From assembly GCF_900091415.1 (NCBI RefSeq), contig NZ_FMHU01000002.1:1-64000 (forward strand): 64,000 bases of DNA. The letters run 5' to 3'. Source of the stretch: Micromonospora inyonensis. GTDB lineage: Bacteria > Actinomycetota > Actinomycetes > Mycobacteriales > Micromonosporaceae. This document shows positions 22,862-30,627 of the stretch, piece after piece. Each line of letters begins with the position of its first letter. The first letter of the stretch is position 1. Under the pieces are notes generated by a model, which made no database searches, was not told the DNA's origin, and saw only the letters and a program-made list of their open reading frames with translations. A program made the translations under genes and the position numbers.

Positions 22862-23880
22862 CCGACACCACCACCACCACCGCCCTCGACCTCGACGCCA
22901 TCCGCCGCGTAGCCGGCCGCGCCACCGACGGCCCCTGGACCACCACCGGCGTGCACTTCCAGCCCGGCCGCCGGGTCATCAACGTCATCGCCCCCGACCA
23001 CGACGACGACGGGCCCGCCCTGATTGCGGAGCTTCCGATCCACCCGGAGGACGACGTCGAGGACTGCCGCGCCGACGGCGAGCTCATCGCCGCCGCCCGC
23101 ACCCTCGTGCCCGCCCTGATCGCCGAGGTCGACCGGCTCCGCGACAGCTACGAGCGCGCACACGCGGACCGGCTGGCTCGTGCACTGGAGCGAGACCGCA
23201 CGATCGACGAGCGCGAGCACCTCAATGCCGAGGTCGGCCGACTCCGCGCCGAACTGGGCAGCTTCAAGCCGATCACCGTCACGGCGGGCGAGCAGCTCTA
23301 CCTGCACCAGTGCCCCGGCAGCCTCATCACCCGATGGGCCGGCTCGCAGCCGCCGCCCAGCTACATGGAGTGCTGCGAGCGCGAGGGCAACTGGCAGCCG
23401 ACCTACCTCCGCGCCGAGCAGCCCGGGGCGCACCCCTGCAACTGCTGCTACGTCGACGGCCACACCCGCCGCTGCGGACGCCCCGCCACCACCGAAACCG
23501 ACATCGCCCCGTTCGGGATCCTCGCCGTCGCCGCAGAGTGCCGGGACCGCATCAACCGCACCGGCCGGGCGGAGGAGACCCAGCCGGCCGAGCCGGAGTA
23601 CCTGATCTGGTCGAACCACCACGGTGCCTGGTTCGCGCCGAACGGGGCCGGCTACCGCAGCAACGTCAACGACGCCGGGCGGTACACCCTCGCCGACACC
23701 CGGCAGTGGCTCGGCCGGGGCTGCCGCTGCTGCGAGGTGCCCGAAGTGCCCGTCCCCGCCGAGCAGGTGCTCCAGGCCGGGATGGTCGCCCTGAACAAGG
23801 CCATCACGGCGGCGACGACCGCCGCCATCCAGGCCGGCAACGTCAACCGCCACTACGCGGGCAGCGAGGTGGCCCGGTGA
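22858..23880 (+). CDS. Ea22-like / unknown early protein with Cys clusters
   Basis: 340 residues from ATG 22858. The N-terminus (DLDAIRRVAGRATDGPW and the region to about 100, ending in DRLR) resembles the Ea22-type proteins of phage early operons. A coiled coil follows (about 85-140), then a Cys-rich middle (HQCPGS, MECCERE, PCNCCYVDGHTRRCG, about 150-210) that may bind zinc. The end has a second Cys group (GCRCCEVPEVP). Confidence 0.5.
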   Translation: MTDTTTTTALDLDAIRRVAGRATDGPWTTTGVHFQPGRRVINVIAPDHDDDGPALIAELPIHPEDDVEDCRADGELIAAARTLVPALIAEVDRLRDSYERAHADRLARALERDRTIDEREHLNAEVGRLRAELGSFKPITVTAGEQLYLHQCPGSLITRWAGSQPPPSYMECCEREGNWQPTYLRAEQPGAHPCNCCYVDGHTRRCGRPATTETDIAPFGILAVAAECRDRINRTGRAEETQPAEPEYLIWSNHHGAWFAPNGAGYRSNVNDAGRYTLADTRQWLGRGCRCCEVPEVPVPAEQVLQAGMVALNKAITAATTAAIQAGNVNRHYAGSEVAR

Positions 23881-24176
23881 CCGCCACGACCAGCCGCGAC
23901 CCGCTCGCCGCCACCGCCACCACCATCACCGCCCGCTACCTCGCCGCCCTCACCCGCCTACACCACGAGCAGATCACCTCCGACCTCTACACCCACGCCG
24001 ACCACGCCGCCGACACCAACCTGATCACCGCCCTCGACGACGGCGGCGTCGACCAGGTCGCCGCCGTCCGCAACCACCTCGAGCGCCTCGTCGACCGGTG
24101 CCGGGAGACCCTCGGCATCAGCCCGGACCTGATCGCCGCCCTCGCCGACGAGATCGAGAACGGTGAGGACTGGTGA
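23877..24176 (+). CDS. 99-residue helical protein, unknown
   Basis: GTG 23877 overlaps the preceding stop. All-helical, acidic, with regular Leu/Ala spacing (ARYLAALTRLHHEQITSDLY; ERLVDRCRETLGISPDLIAA). No family recognised. Confidence 0.6.
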   Translation: MTATTSRDPLAATATTITARYLAALTRLHHEQITSDLYTHADHAADTNLITALDDGGVDQVAAVRNHLERLVDRCRETLGISPDLIAALADEIENGEDW

Positions 24177-24913
24177 CCGCCGTGCTACTCGCCCAGCCCG
24201 GACGCCGACCCGGCGCCCTCACCCCCGCAGGCCTCGACCTGCGTCCGTGCGTCACCCACGACCCGCAGTGGTGGGACACCGGGAACGCCGGCAACCCGGA
24301 GGCCATCAAGCTGTGCGGCACCTGCCCCTGGCAGAACCAGTGCACCCCCGCCGACGGCCTCGACGCCGCCGGCACCATCCGCGCCGGCATCCCCTACGAC
24401 GACTACGGCAAGGTCGCCCCCGGCTGCACCGCCTGCGGCGGCCTCATCCTCGGCGCCGGCACCAACCCGCGCTGCGTCAACGGCCACGGCGGCACCGCCG
24501 CCGACCACCACGACACCATCGCCCGGATGCTCGCCGACGGCGCGACCATGCGCCACATCGGCGCCGTCATCGGACTCAGCCACACCAGCATCAGCAACTA
24601 CTGGGCGCTGCACCTCAACAGCAAAGGCCACCGGTCCGTCCGCGTCGACCGGCTCCCCGACGTACCCGAAGGCTGCACCACCAACAAACCCCGCGACTGG
24701 CACCACCAGATCGAAACGATGCTGTCCGACCTCGACGCCGCCTACACCTACCACGAGGTCGCCTACGCCATCGGCTCCACCAACGAAGCCGTCAAGGCCT
24801 ACTGGATGCGCCTCCAGCGGGCCCGCGCCAAAGCCGGGCTGCCCACCATCAACCGGCGGTCCGTGTCCAACCGGGCCCACCGCGGCACCGACCGGACGCA
24901 GGTGCCGGCATGA
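24173..24913 (+). CDS. WhiB-type regulator fused to a zinc-ribbon/HTH region
   Basis: 246 residues. Cys26, then KLCGTCPWQNQC (Cys48, 51, 57), is the four-cysteine iron-sulphur signature of WhiB proteins (C-Xn-C-X2-C-X5-C). The usual turn after it is replaced by AGIPYDDYG. A second CxxC (GCTACGG) with a matching RCVNGHGG follows, then an HTH (TMRHIGAVIGLSHTSISNYW, about 123-142) and another possible one near 200. Free WhiB proteins are about 80-130 residues, so this is an extended form. Phage WhiB proteins are known to interfere with host WhiB regulators; here it may control host or phage promoters. Confidence 0.75.
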   Translation: MTAVLLAQPGRRPGALTPAGLDLRPCVTHDPQWWDTGNAGNPEAIKLCGTCPWQNQCTPADGLDAAGTIRAGIPYDDYGKVAPGCTACGGLILGAGTNPRCVNGHGGTAADHHDTIARMLADGATMRHIGAVIGLSHTSISNYWALHLNSKGHRSVRVDRLPDVPEGCTTNKPRDWHHQIETMLSDLDAAYTYHEVAYAIGSTNEAVKAYWMRLQRARAKAGLPTINRRSVSNRAHRGTDRTQVPA

Positions 24914-25095
24914 CCGCCCGCCACGTCCGGCCGGTCGTCGCCAAGCCGGCACCCCGCAAGACCGGCCCCTGCACCCACTGGATCGGCGGCGAAGCCCGCA
25001 CCTGCGGCAGCCAGATCGGCGTCCGGCTGTTCATCCAGGGCCCCCGCTGCCCCATCCACGACCCCCGCAACGTGAAGGGAGACGAGACGGCGTGA
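24910..25095 (+). CDS. 61-residue zinc-finger-like protein
   Basis: ATG overlaps the WhiB-type stop. Four Cys/His sites (GPCTHW, RTCGSQ, PRCPIHDP) suggest one small zinc site. Possibly a nucleic-acid-binding accessory of the recombination genes that follow. Confidence 0.55.
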   Translation: MTARHVRPVVAKPAPRKTGPCTHWIGGEARTCGSQIGVRLFIQGPRCPIHDPRNVKGDETA

Positions 25096-25955
25096 CCACG
25101 CTGACCGTGACCGAGCCGGGCCTCTACCCGGACATCGCCGACGAGGACTACCACCGCGACCCGGTACCCGGCGGCAGCCTGTCGTCCACCGGCCTGCGGA
25201 AGCTCCTGCCGCCGTCCTGCCCGGCGAAGTTCCGGCACTGGCTCGACCACGGTCAGCCCCCCAAGGACGCCTTCGACCTCGGCCACGCCGCCCACCTCAA
25301 GGTGTTGGGCCGCGGCCTCGACCTGGTCGTGGTCGACGCCGCCGACTGGCGAACCAAAGACGCCCGCGAGGCCAAAGCCGCCGCGTACGCCGCCGGCCAG
25401 GTGCCGCTCCTGGCCGCCGACCACGACCGGGTCGAGGCGATGGCCGACGCGATCCGCCAGCACCCCATCGCCGGGCCGCTCCTGCACCCCGACAGCGGGC
25501 AGCCGGAGGTGTCCGCGTTCTGGATCGACCCGGCGACCGGGGTGTGGTGCCGCGCCCGGTACGACTTCCTCCGCCACCCGGTGCCCGGCCGCCGGCGGAT
25601 CGTCGTCGACTACAAAACCACCCCCGACGCCAGCCCCGAACACATCCAGCGGGCCGTCAGCCGGTTCGGCTACGCCCTCCAAGGCGGCCACTACCTCGAC
25701 GGGGCCGTGCAGCTCGGCGTCGCCGACGATCCGGTGTTCGTCCTGGCCTTCCAGGAGATCGAACCGCCCCACCTCGTCACCGTCGTCCAGCTCGACCCCG
25801 TGGCGCTGCGCATCGGCCGGGACCTCGCCCAGCAGGCCCGCGACATCTACGCCGAGTGCCTGCGCACCGACACGTGGCCCGCATACAGCGACGACATCGA
25901 ACCGATCGCCCTGCCCGCCTGGGTGGAGCGCCAACACACCAAGGAGATCTGGTGA
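25092..25955 (+). CDS. RecE-like exonuclease (PD-(D/E)XK, DUF3799/Cas4-like fold)
   Basis: 287 residues from GTG 25092. Catalytic pattern: GHAAH (His67 region), Asp158 in ARYDFL, then VVDYKTT (Asp173-x-Lys175) and YALQGGHYLDG (about 194-204). This is the order in phage RecE/exonuclease VIII-type nucleases. Followed directly by a probable annealing protein and SSB, it would resect double-strand ends for phage recombination or circularisation. Confidence 0.8.
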   Translation: MTTLTVTEPGLYPDIADEDYHRDPVPGGSLSSTGLRKLLPPSCPAKFRHWLDHGQPPKDAFDLGHAAHLKVLGRGLDLVVVDAADWRTKDAREAKAAAYAAGQVPLLAADHDRVEAMADAIRQHPIAGPLLHPDSGQPEVSAFWIDPATGVWCRARYDFLRHPVPGRRRIVVDYKTTPDASPEHIQRAVSRFGYALQGGHYLDGAVQLGVADDPVFVLAFQEIEPPHLVTVVQLDPVALRIGRDLAQQARDIYAECLRTDTWPAYSDDIEPIALPAWVERQHTKEIW

Positions 25956-26770
25956 CCAACGCCATCGACCGACTGACCACGCCGCAGGTGCCCATCCCGG
26001 CGCATCTCGGCCAGGCCACCGCCATCGAGCAGTCCCGTGCCGTCGCCGAAGTCCAGGCCGCCGTCGTCGTCGCCCAGCAGTGCCCCCGCGACATGGTCCG
26101 CGCCTGGGCCGAGATGCGCGCCGCCTGCGGCCGGCTCTCCCTCGCCTCCCGCGCGTTCTACGCCGTCCCGAACCGCGGCCACGGCCCGTCCGTGCACCTC
26201 GCCCGGGAACTCGCCCGCATCTGGGGCAACCTCGACTACGGGGTGCGGGAACTGCGCCGCGACGACACCGCCGGCGAGTCCGAGGTCCAGGCGTTCGCGT
26301 GGGACCAGCAGACCAACGTCCGGTCCACCCGATCGCTGATCGTGCCGCACGCCCGTATGGCCGGGAAGGAGCGCCGCAAGCTCGTCGACCTGACCGACGT
26401 GTACCTCAACAACCAGAACGTCGGAGCCCGCGCCGTCCGCGAGTGCCTGTTCACCGTCCTGCCCGCTGACTTCGTCGCCGAGGCGCAGGAACTGTGCCGC
26501 CGCACCATCGAGCACGGCGACGGCAAGCCCCTCGACGAGCGCATCGCCGACATGGTCGCCGCGTTCGCAGGGATCGGCGTCAGGGTGCCGCAAATCGAGG
26601 ACCGGCTCGAACGCAAACGCGGCCAGTGGACGGCCGCCGACGTCGCTGACCTGGGCGTCGTGTTCTCGTCGATCAACCGGGGTGAGACGACCGCCGCCGA
26701 CGAGTTCCCGACGGCCCGGGTTACCGCCGCCGACGTCACCGGCGACCAGCGGGCGGAGGTGGCGGCATGA
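25952..26770 (+). CDS. Probable single-strand annealing protein (RecT-like role)
   Basis: 272 residues. Features include PRDMVRAWAEMRAACGRL, VHLARELARIWGNLDYGVRE, a beta sheet with AFAWDQQTNVRSTRSLIVPH, and QNVGARAVRECLFTVLP. This matches what I know of a conserved actinobacteriophage group found between RecE-like nucleases and SSB. The strand-pairing role is drawn mainly from that neighbourhood. Confidence 0.6.
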   Translation: MTNAIDRLTTPQVPIPAHLGQATAIEQSRAVAEVQAAVVVAQQCPRDMVRAWAEMRAACGRLSLASRAFYAVPNRGHGPSVHLARELARIWGNLDYGVRELRRDDTAGESEVQAFAWDQQTNVRSTRSLIVPHARMAGKERRKLVDLTDVYLNNQNVGARAVRECLFTVLPADFVAEAQELCRRTIEHGDGKPLDERIADMVAAFAGIGVRVPQIEDRLERKRGQWTAADVADLGVVFSSINRGETTAADEFPTARVTAADVTGDQRAEVAA

Positions 26771-27234
26771 GCCTGCCCGTCATCAGCGGTGTCGCCCGCC
26801 TCACCGACGACCCCGAGCTGCGCTACGCCGCCTCCGGCACCGCGGTGTGCAAGCTGCGGCTCGCCTTCAACTCCCGCAAGAAGAACGACTCCACCGGCCA
26901 GTGGGAAGACGGCGACACGTTCTTCGTCGACGGCACCGTCTTCAACCAGGAAGCCGAGCATGCCGCCGAGAGCTTGCAGCGGGGCCTGGAGGTCGTCGTC
27001 ACCGGCCGGCTCAAGACTCGCCGCTACGAGACCAAGGAAGGCGAAAAGCGGTCCGTCGTCGAGCTGATGGTCGACGGCATCGGCCCGGCCCTGAAGTTCG
27101 CCACCGCCACGGTCAACAAGATGCAGCGCTCCGGCGGCTCGACCGGCACCCGACCGGCACCCGCAGCCGACGACCCGTGGGCGACCGCCCCGCCGGCAGG
27201 CCGTAACTCGCGCGACGACATCCCGCCGTTTTAA
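26767..27234 (+). CDS. ssb: Single-stranded DNA-binding protein
   Basis: 155 residues. OB-fold (about 1-110) with GVARLTDDPELRYAASGTAV, FFVDGTVFNQEAEHAAESLQ, GLEVVVTGRLKTRRYETKEG. A disordered Gly/Ala/Pro linker ends in the acidic tip DDIPPF, which in bacterial SSBs recruits repair and replication partners. Protects and organises single strands during phage replication and recombination. Confidence 0.93.
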   Translation: MSLPVISGVARLTDDPELRYAASGTAVCKLRLAFNSRKKNDSTGQWEDGDTFFVDGTVFNQEAEHAAESLQRGLEVVVTGRLKTRRYETKEGEKRSVVELMVDGIGPALKFATATVNKMQRSGGSTGTRPAPAADDPWATAPPAGRNSRDDIPPF

Positions 27235-27332
27235 CCACTTCGGCCCCGCCCGGACCAGGCCGGCACCGCGCATCGAGCGCGCGACGGGGCGCCACCCACC
27301 CGACCACGAACACGACGACCAGGGGGGACCAC

Positions 27333-27500
27333 ATGAGCGCCACCCACCACGACGAGCGCGCCACACAGCTCCGCGCCCTCCTCGACGAGCGGTACGGCCC
27401 CTACGCCGACACCGCCCGCGAACGAGCCGCCACACCCGCCCAGGTGCTCCACCTCAACCAGGCCCGCCGCTGGGCGACCGAACGCAGGGAGGCGGCGTGA
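27333..27500 (+). CDS. 55-residue protein, unknown
   Basis: ATG 27333 after a 98-bp gap and a strong AGGGGGG site. A single charged helix-rich protein (MSATHHDERATQLRALLDER, ending ATERREAA). No recognised family. Confidence 0.55.
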   Translation: MSATHHDERATQLRALLDERYGPYADTARERAATPAQVLHLNQARRWATERREAA

Positions 27501-27637
27501 ACACCGCAACCACCGTCGACTGCCCGCTCTGCACGGTCACCGTCCTCATCCGCGAGACGGACCCGGCCGAAGCGGCGGTCGCCGCCGCCGACGCCCTCGA
27601 AGAGCACCTCGTCGAGCACCACCAGGGGGAACAGTGA
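27497..27637 (+). CDS. 46-residue zinc-finger protein
   Basis: GTG overlaps the upstream stop. CPLC at 9-12 and EEHLVEHH at 35-42 form a C2H2-type zinc site with an intervening helix. Short phage fingers of this kind usually bind nucleic acid or partner proteins. Confidence 0.6.
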   Translation: MNTATTVDCPLCTVTVLIRETDPAEAAVAAADALEEHLVEHHQGEQ

Positions 27638-28860
27638 CCACCCAAATCTGGGAGCTGATCGACCCACGCGACTTCGCCGACGGCGTGTTCTACGTGCCCG
27701 CGATGCTGGAGTTGCAGCCCCGGCTGCCGCACTGGGGGCACCCAGACCAGCCAGGGCTCCGGGACCGGCTGGCCACCGCGGACCGACCCCACGGAGTTCG
27801 CGGAAAGAAGCTGCTCTGCCTGCTCTGCATGCGCATTCAGGCCGAGCGGAACCTTCCGCCCGAGCCGGTGTGGCTCACCTTCGTGGAGGGCCGGTACGGG
27901 CCGATGTTCCGGCACGAGGGCGGGCGTTCCCCACACCCTGAGCATCAGCCCGAAACCGACATCCACAAGGCCCTCAAGGAGCGGAAGGCTCGCACGTTCG
28001 ACGCTGCCGGCGCGATCGACGTCAACGTGGAGGTGTGGCGGCCGAAGGCCCGCCGTCGCCCGGATGTGCTCGCCGTCGGCCCGGAGCTAACCGTCGCGGG
28101 CGAGGTCCAGCACTCTGCGGCACGCGCCCGCGAGATCCAGAGCCGGCAGAAGGCGCTCCGCAAGGCCGGCGACCGAGTGGTGTGGACGACCGACCTCCCG
28201 GCCGCCGACATCGGCTTCATGCACCTCGTGCCGCACCTCGCGCTCCCCACCGTCGGAGACCACCGGTACTACCTGCGCGAGCCGAAGGTGAATCTCATCG
28301 CCGGCGCCATCGTCCTGGAACGGCGACGCTGTGGCTGGGCTGACCTGTGGACGGGAACCCAGCGGTGCCCGGCAACCCGCAAGGCCATCCCATGCGGCCA
28401 GTGGCACCTCTACCCGACGTACGACCCCCGCGACCGGTTCGCCTTCCCCAACCACGTAGACGCCCGGTTCCCGGCCACGGACCGCCCTCACCTCGACCAC
28501 CTGCTCGAAGGCATCCTCCACGGATCGTGGCTGCCCTACCGGCACCGCAACCGGGTCACCTGGATCCCTGCTAAGGAGTACGACCAGCTCGTCGCCGAGC
28601 GGGGAGGCAACGTCGACCAAGCCGAGACGGCGAACGTCCGACGCAGTGACCGCCCAGCCGGTCGAGCATGCGAGGACCGGACCAGCCCTGGCATCCCCGC
28701 CCAGCGCGATGCGCCGGCCGTCGAGCGCCTCGCAACGTGCTGCGGCGGACGTACACCTGGCCGCCACGGCGCTCCTCTCGTACCCGCCTGCCTGCTCTGC
28801 CCGAAGTCGCCCACCTACTGGCGACGCAACGAGCTCAACCCCGAAGGGACCCAGGACTAA
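27634..28860 (+). CDS. CoiA-like nuclease (PD-(D/E)XK)
   Basis: 408 residues from GTG 27634. A Cys pair with downstream His (CLLCMR, about 62-67) precedes the nuclease core: HKALKER (His111), RRPDVL (Asp144) and GEVQHSA (Glu157, Gln159), the D...ExQxS pattern of competence protein CoiA. The extension after about 240 contains further Cys (RRCGWADLWTGTQRC) and ends with another Cys group (TCCGG, CLLCP). CoiA acts in natural competence and its relatives are scattered in phages and plasmids; here it may process incoming or recombining DNA. Confidence 0.7.
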   Translation: MTTQIWELIDPRDFADGVFYVPAMLELQPRLPHWGHPDQPGLRDRLATADRPHGVRGKKLLCLLCMRIQAERNLPPEPVWLTFVEGRYGPMFRHEGGRSPHPEHQPETDIHKALKERKARTFDAAGAIDVNVEVWRPKARRRPDVLAVGPELTVAGEVQHSAARAREIQSRQKALRKAGDRVVWTTDLPAADIGFMHLVPHLALPTVGDHRYYLREPKVNLIAGAIVLERRRCGWADLWTGTQRCPATRKAIPCGQWHLYPTYDPRDRFAFPNHVDARFPATDRPHLDHLLEGILHGSWLPYRHRNRVTWIPAKEYDQLVAERGGNVDQAETANVRRSDRPAGRACEDRTSPGIPAQRDAPAVERLATCCGGRTPGRHGAPLVPACLLCPKSPTYWRRNELNPEGTQD

Positions 28861-29684
28861 TGCCGTGGTTCAAGGTCGACGACGGCCTGCACGCCCACAT
28901 GAAGGCGGTGCGCGCCGGCGTCCCCGCGATGGGCCTCTGGGTCCTCGCCGGGTCCTGGTCCTCCAGCCAGCTCACCGACGGCTGGGTGCCCGACTACATC
29001 GCCGCCCGCCTCGACCCCGACTACCGGGAGCACGCCGCCACCCTCGTCCGGGCCGGCCTGTGGGAGGAAGACGAGCACGACGGCGACAAGGGCTGGCGGT
29101 TCCACCAATGGGACGACCACCAGCCGTCCTCCGAAGAGGTGCTGGCGAAGCGGGAGGCTGCGCGCGAACGCATGCGCCGCATTCGCGAACAGCGCTCGCC
29201 CGGTTCGCAGGATGTTCGCGCGAACGTGCGCGAGAACATCGCGGGAAGTTCGCCTAACCCCGACCCGACCCGACCCGACCCGACCCGAACTTCCTACGGA
29301 AGTTCTGTGGGCACCCCCTCCGCGTCGCCTTCGGCTCCGCCCACCACCACCCGAGGCACCCGCATCTCCGGTGACTTCGACGTAACCCCCGCCATGCGCG
29401 CCTGGGCACGGGAGAAGGCACCGAACGTGGACGTCGCTGTCGAGACCGCCAACTTCGTCGACCACTGGACCTCGAAGGCCGGCAAGGACGCCGTCAAGAA
29501 CGACTGGACCGCCGCCTGGCGCACCTGGATGCGCAAGGCCCAGCAGTGGAAGACCGACCGTGCCCAGACCGGCGGCAGCCGCACCACCGGAGCAAACCGG
29601 CACGTCGACCGCCGCACCGACAACCCCTTCGCCGGCGGGGCCAATGCCACCGTCGCCAGCCAGCACACCGGAGGCCACCGATGA
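28860..29684 (+). CDS. Replication initiator-like protein with internal DNA repeats
   Basis: 274 residues; ATG 28860 overlaps the CoiA-like TAA. The N-terminal domain (1-95: MPWFKVDDGLHAHMKAVRAG and WVPDYIAARL) is the winged-helix-like head of phage replisome organisers. After a coiled coil (AKREAARERMRRIREQR) comes a low-complexity linker (about 118-165), and the C-terminal part (PAMRAWAREKAP to WRTWMRKAQQW) looks like the loader-binding DnaD/DnaT-type tail. The DnaC-like gene follows with a four-base overlap. By analogy with lambda O, the origin may lie in the repeats at 29,182-29,305. Confidence 0.7.
   Translation: MPWFKVDDGLHAHMKAVRAGVPAMGLWVLAGSWSSSQLTDGWVPDYIAARLDPDYREHAATLVRAGLWEEDEHDGDKGWRFHQWDDHQPSSEEVLAKREAARERMRRIREQRSPGSQDVRANVRENIAGSSPNPDPTRPDPTRTSYGSSVGTPSASPSAPPTTTRGTRISGDFDVTPAMRAWAREKAPNVDVAVETANFVDHWTSKAGKDAVKNDWTAAWRTWMRKAQQWKTDRAQTGGSRTTGANRHVDRRTDNPFAGGANATVASQHTGGHR
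29182..29305. repeat. Repeat cluster inside the initiator gene; candidate replication origin
   Basis: Includes TTCGCGAA (29,182-29,189), a 12-bp palindrome GTTCGCGCGAAC (29,214-29,225), GGAAGTTC (29,244-29,251), six tandem CCCGA pentamers (29,259-29,288) and the dyad GAACTTCC-TAC-GGAAGTTC (29,287-29,305). It encodes the protein's linker, so the DNA pattern is not needed for folding. The pentamer number could also vary and shift the frame. Confidence 0.5.
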
Positions 29685-30409
29685 CCGCCGAACTCATTCG
29701 CAACCCGCTGCGGGAGTGGCAGCGCCGGATCTGGGCCCACGCCGTCATCGACGACACCACGCCCAGCCACGACGAGCTCAGCCGGGAAGCCGACCGGGCG
29801 GAACGGGCCGCCATCCACGCGCGACAGGCCGCGAACCGGGCCATCGCCTACACCCGCCGCCGGCCCAGCCGCTACGCCAACGCCAGCTACGAGCTGCTCC
29901 TGCCCGAGCAGGACCCGGCCGGGAAGGTCAGCCGCTGGCGAGCCCACGGGCCACGGGCACTCCTCATCGCCGGCCCCGCCCGCACCGGCAAGACCACCGC
30001 CGCGTACGCCATCGCCAACGACACCCACGCCCACGACCAGTGGGTGATGGTGTGGACCGCCCCCGACCTGTCCGCCGCCCTCAAGCCCGACGGCGAGCCG
30101 TTCGCCTACGACTACGCCACCGGCTGCGACCTGCTCGTCCTCGACGACCTCGGCCGGGAACGCGTCACCGACTGGTGGCTAGAACAGCTCCAGCGGATCC
30201 TCGACGAGCGGTGCGCCCAGGAACGCCGGCTCGTCGTCACCTGCAACACCACCGGGCCGGACGAAGGCGACGACCGGTCGCCCGCCGAGGTGGCCTACGC
30301 GCAGCTCGTCACCCGGTACGGCCACCCCATCGTCGAGCGGCTCATCGACGGCGGTGGCGTGCTCGTCCTCGACGGGCCCGCAGTCCGCCAGGTGGTGACC
30401 GAATGGTGA
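29681..30409 (+). CDS. DnaC-like helicase loader (AAA+)
   Basis: 242 residues. A helical N-terminus (1-85), then Walker A GPARTGKT (98-105) and Walker B CDLLVLDDLG (149-158), a sensor-1-like LVVTCNTTG, and the arginine-finger region ERLIDGGG. Predicted to load the host replicative helicase at the phage origin together with the upstream initiator. Confidence 0.85.
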   Translation: MTAELIRNPLREWQRRIWAHAVIDDTTPSHDELSREADRAERAAIHARQAANRAIAYTRRRPSRYANASYELLLPEQDPAGKVSRWRAHGPRALLIAGPARTGKTTAAYAIANDTHAHDQWVMVWTAPDLSAALKPDGEPFAYDYATGCDLLVLDDLGRERVTDWWLEQLQRILDERCAQERRLVVTCNTTGPDEGDDRSPAEVAYAQLVTRYGHPIVERLIDGGGVLVLDGPAVRQVVTEW

Positions 30410-30627
30410 ACCGCCTCAGCCCCGAGCAGGTCGAGCGCAACGAACACGGCGTCGCCGCCTGCCGCGCCGTGGTCGACGCCGCCCTCGCCCGCCGGGAGAA
30501 GCCCGCCGACGACGAGCCGCCGCCCACCCGCTCCGACGAACTGCTCCTCGCCGCCCGCCGCCGGGCCGCCCTCGACCGCCTCCGCCGCCAAACCCCCGCC
30601 ATCCGCACCCGCAAGGAGCAGCCGTGA
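30403..30627 (+). CDS. 74-residue basic protein, unknown
   Basis: ATG 30403 overlaps the loader gene by seven bases. Charged helices (SPEQVERNEHGVAACRAVVD; LLLAARRRAALDRLRRQ) with a basic end. It could be a small DNA-binding or replication accessory. Confidence 0.55.
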   Translation: MVNRLSPEQVERNEHGVAACRAVVDAALARREKPADDEPPPTRSDELLLAARRRAALDRLRRQTPAIRTRKEQP

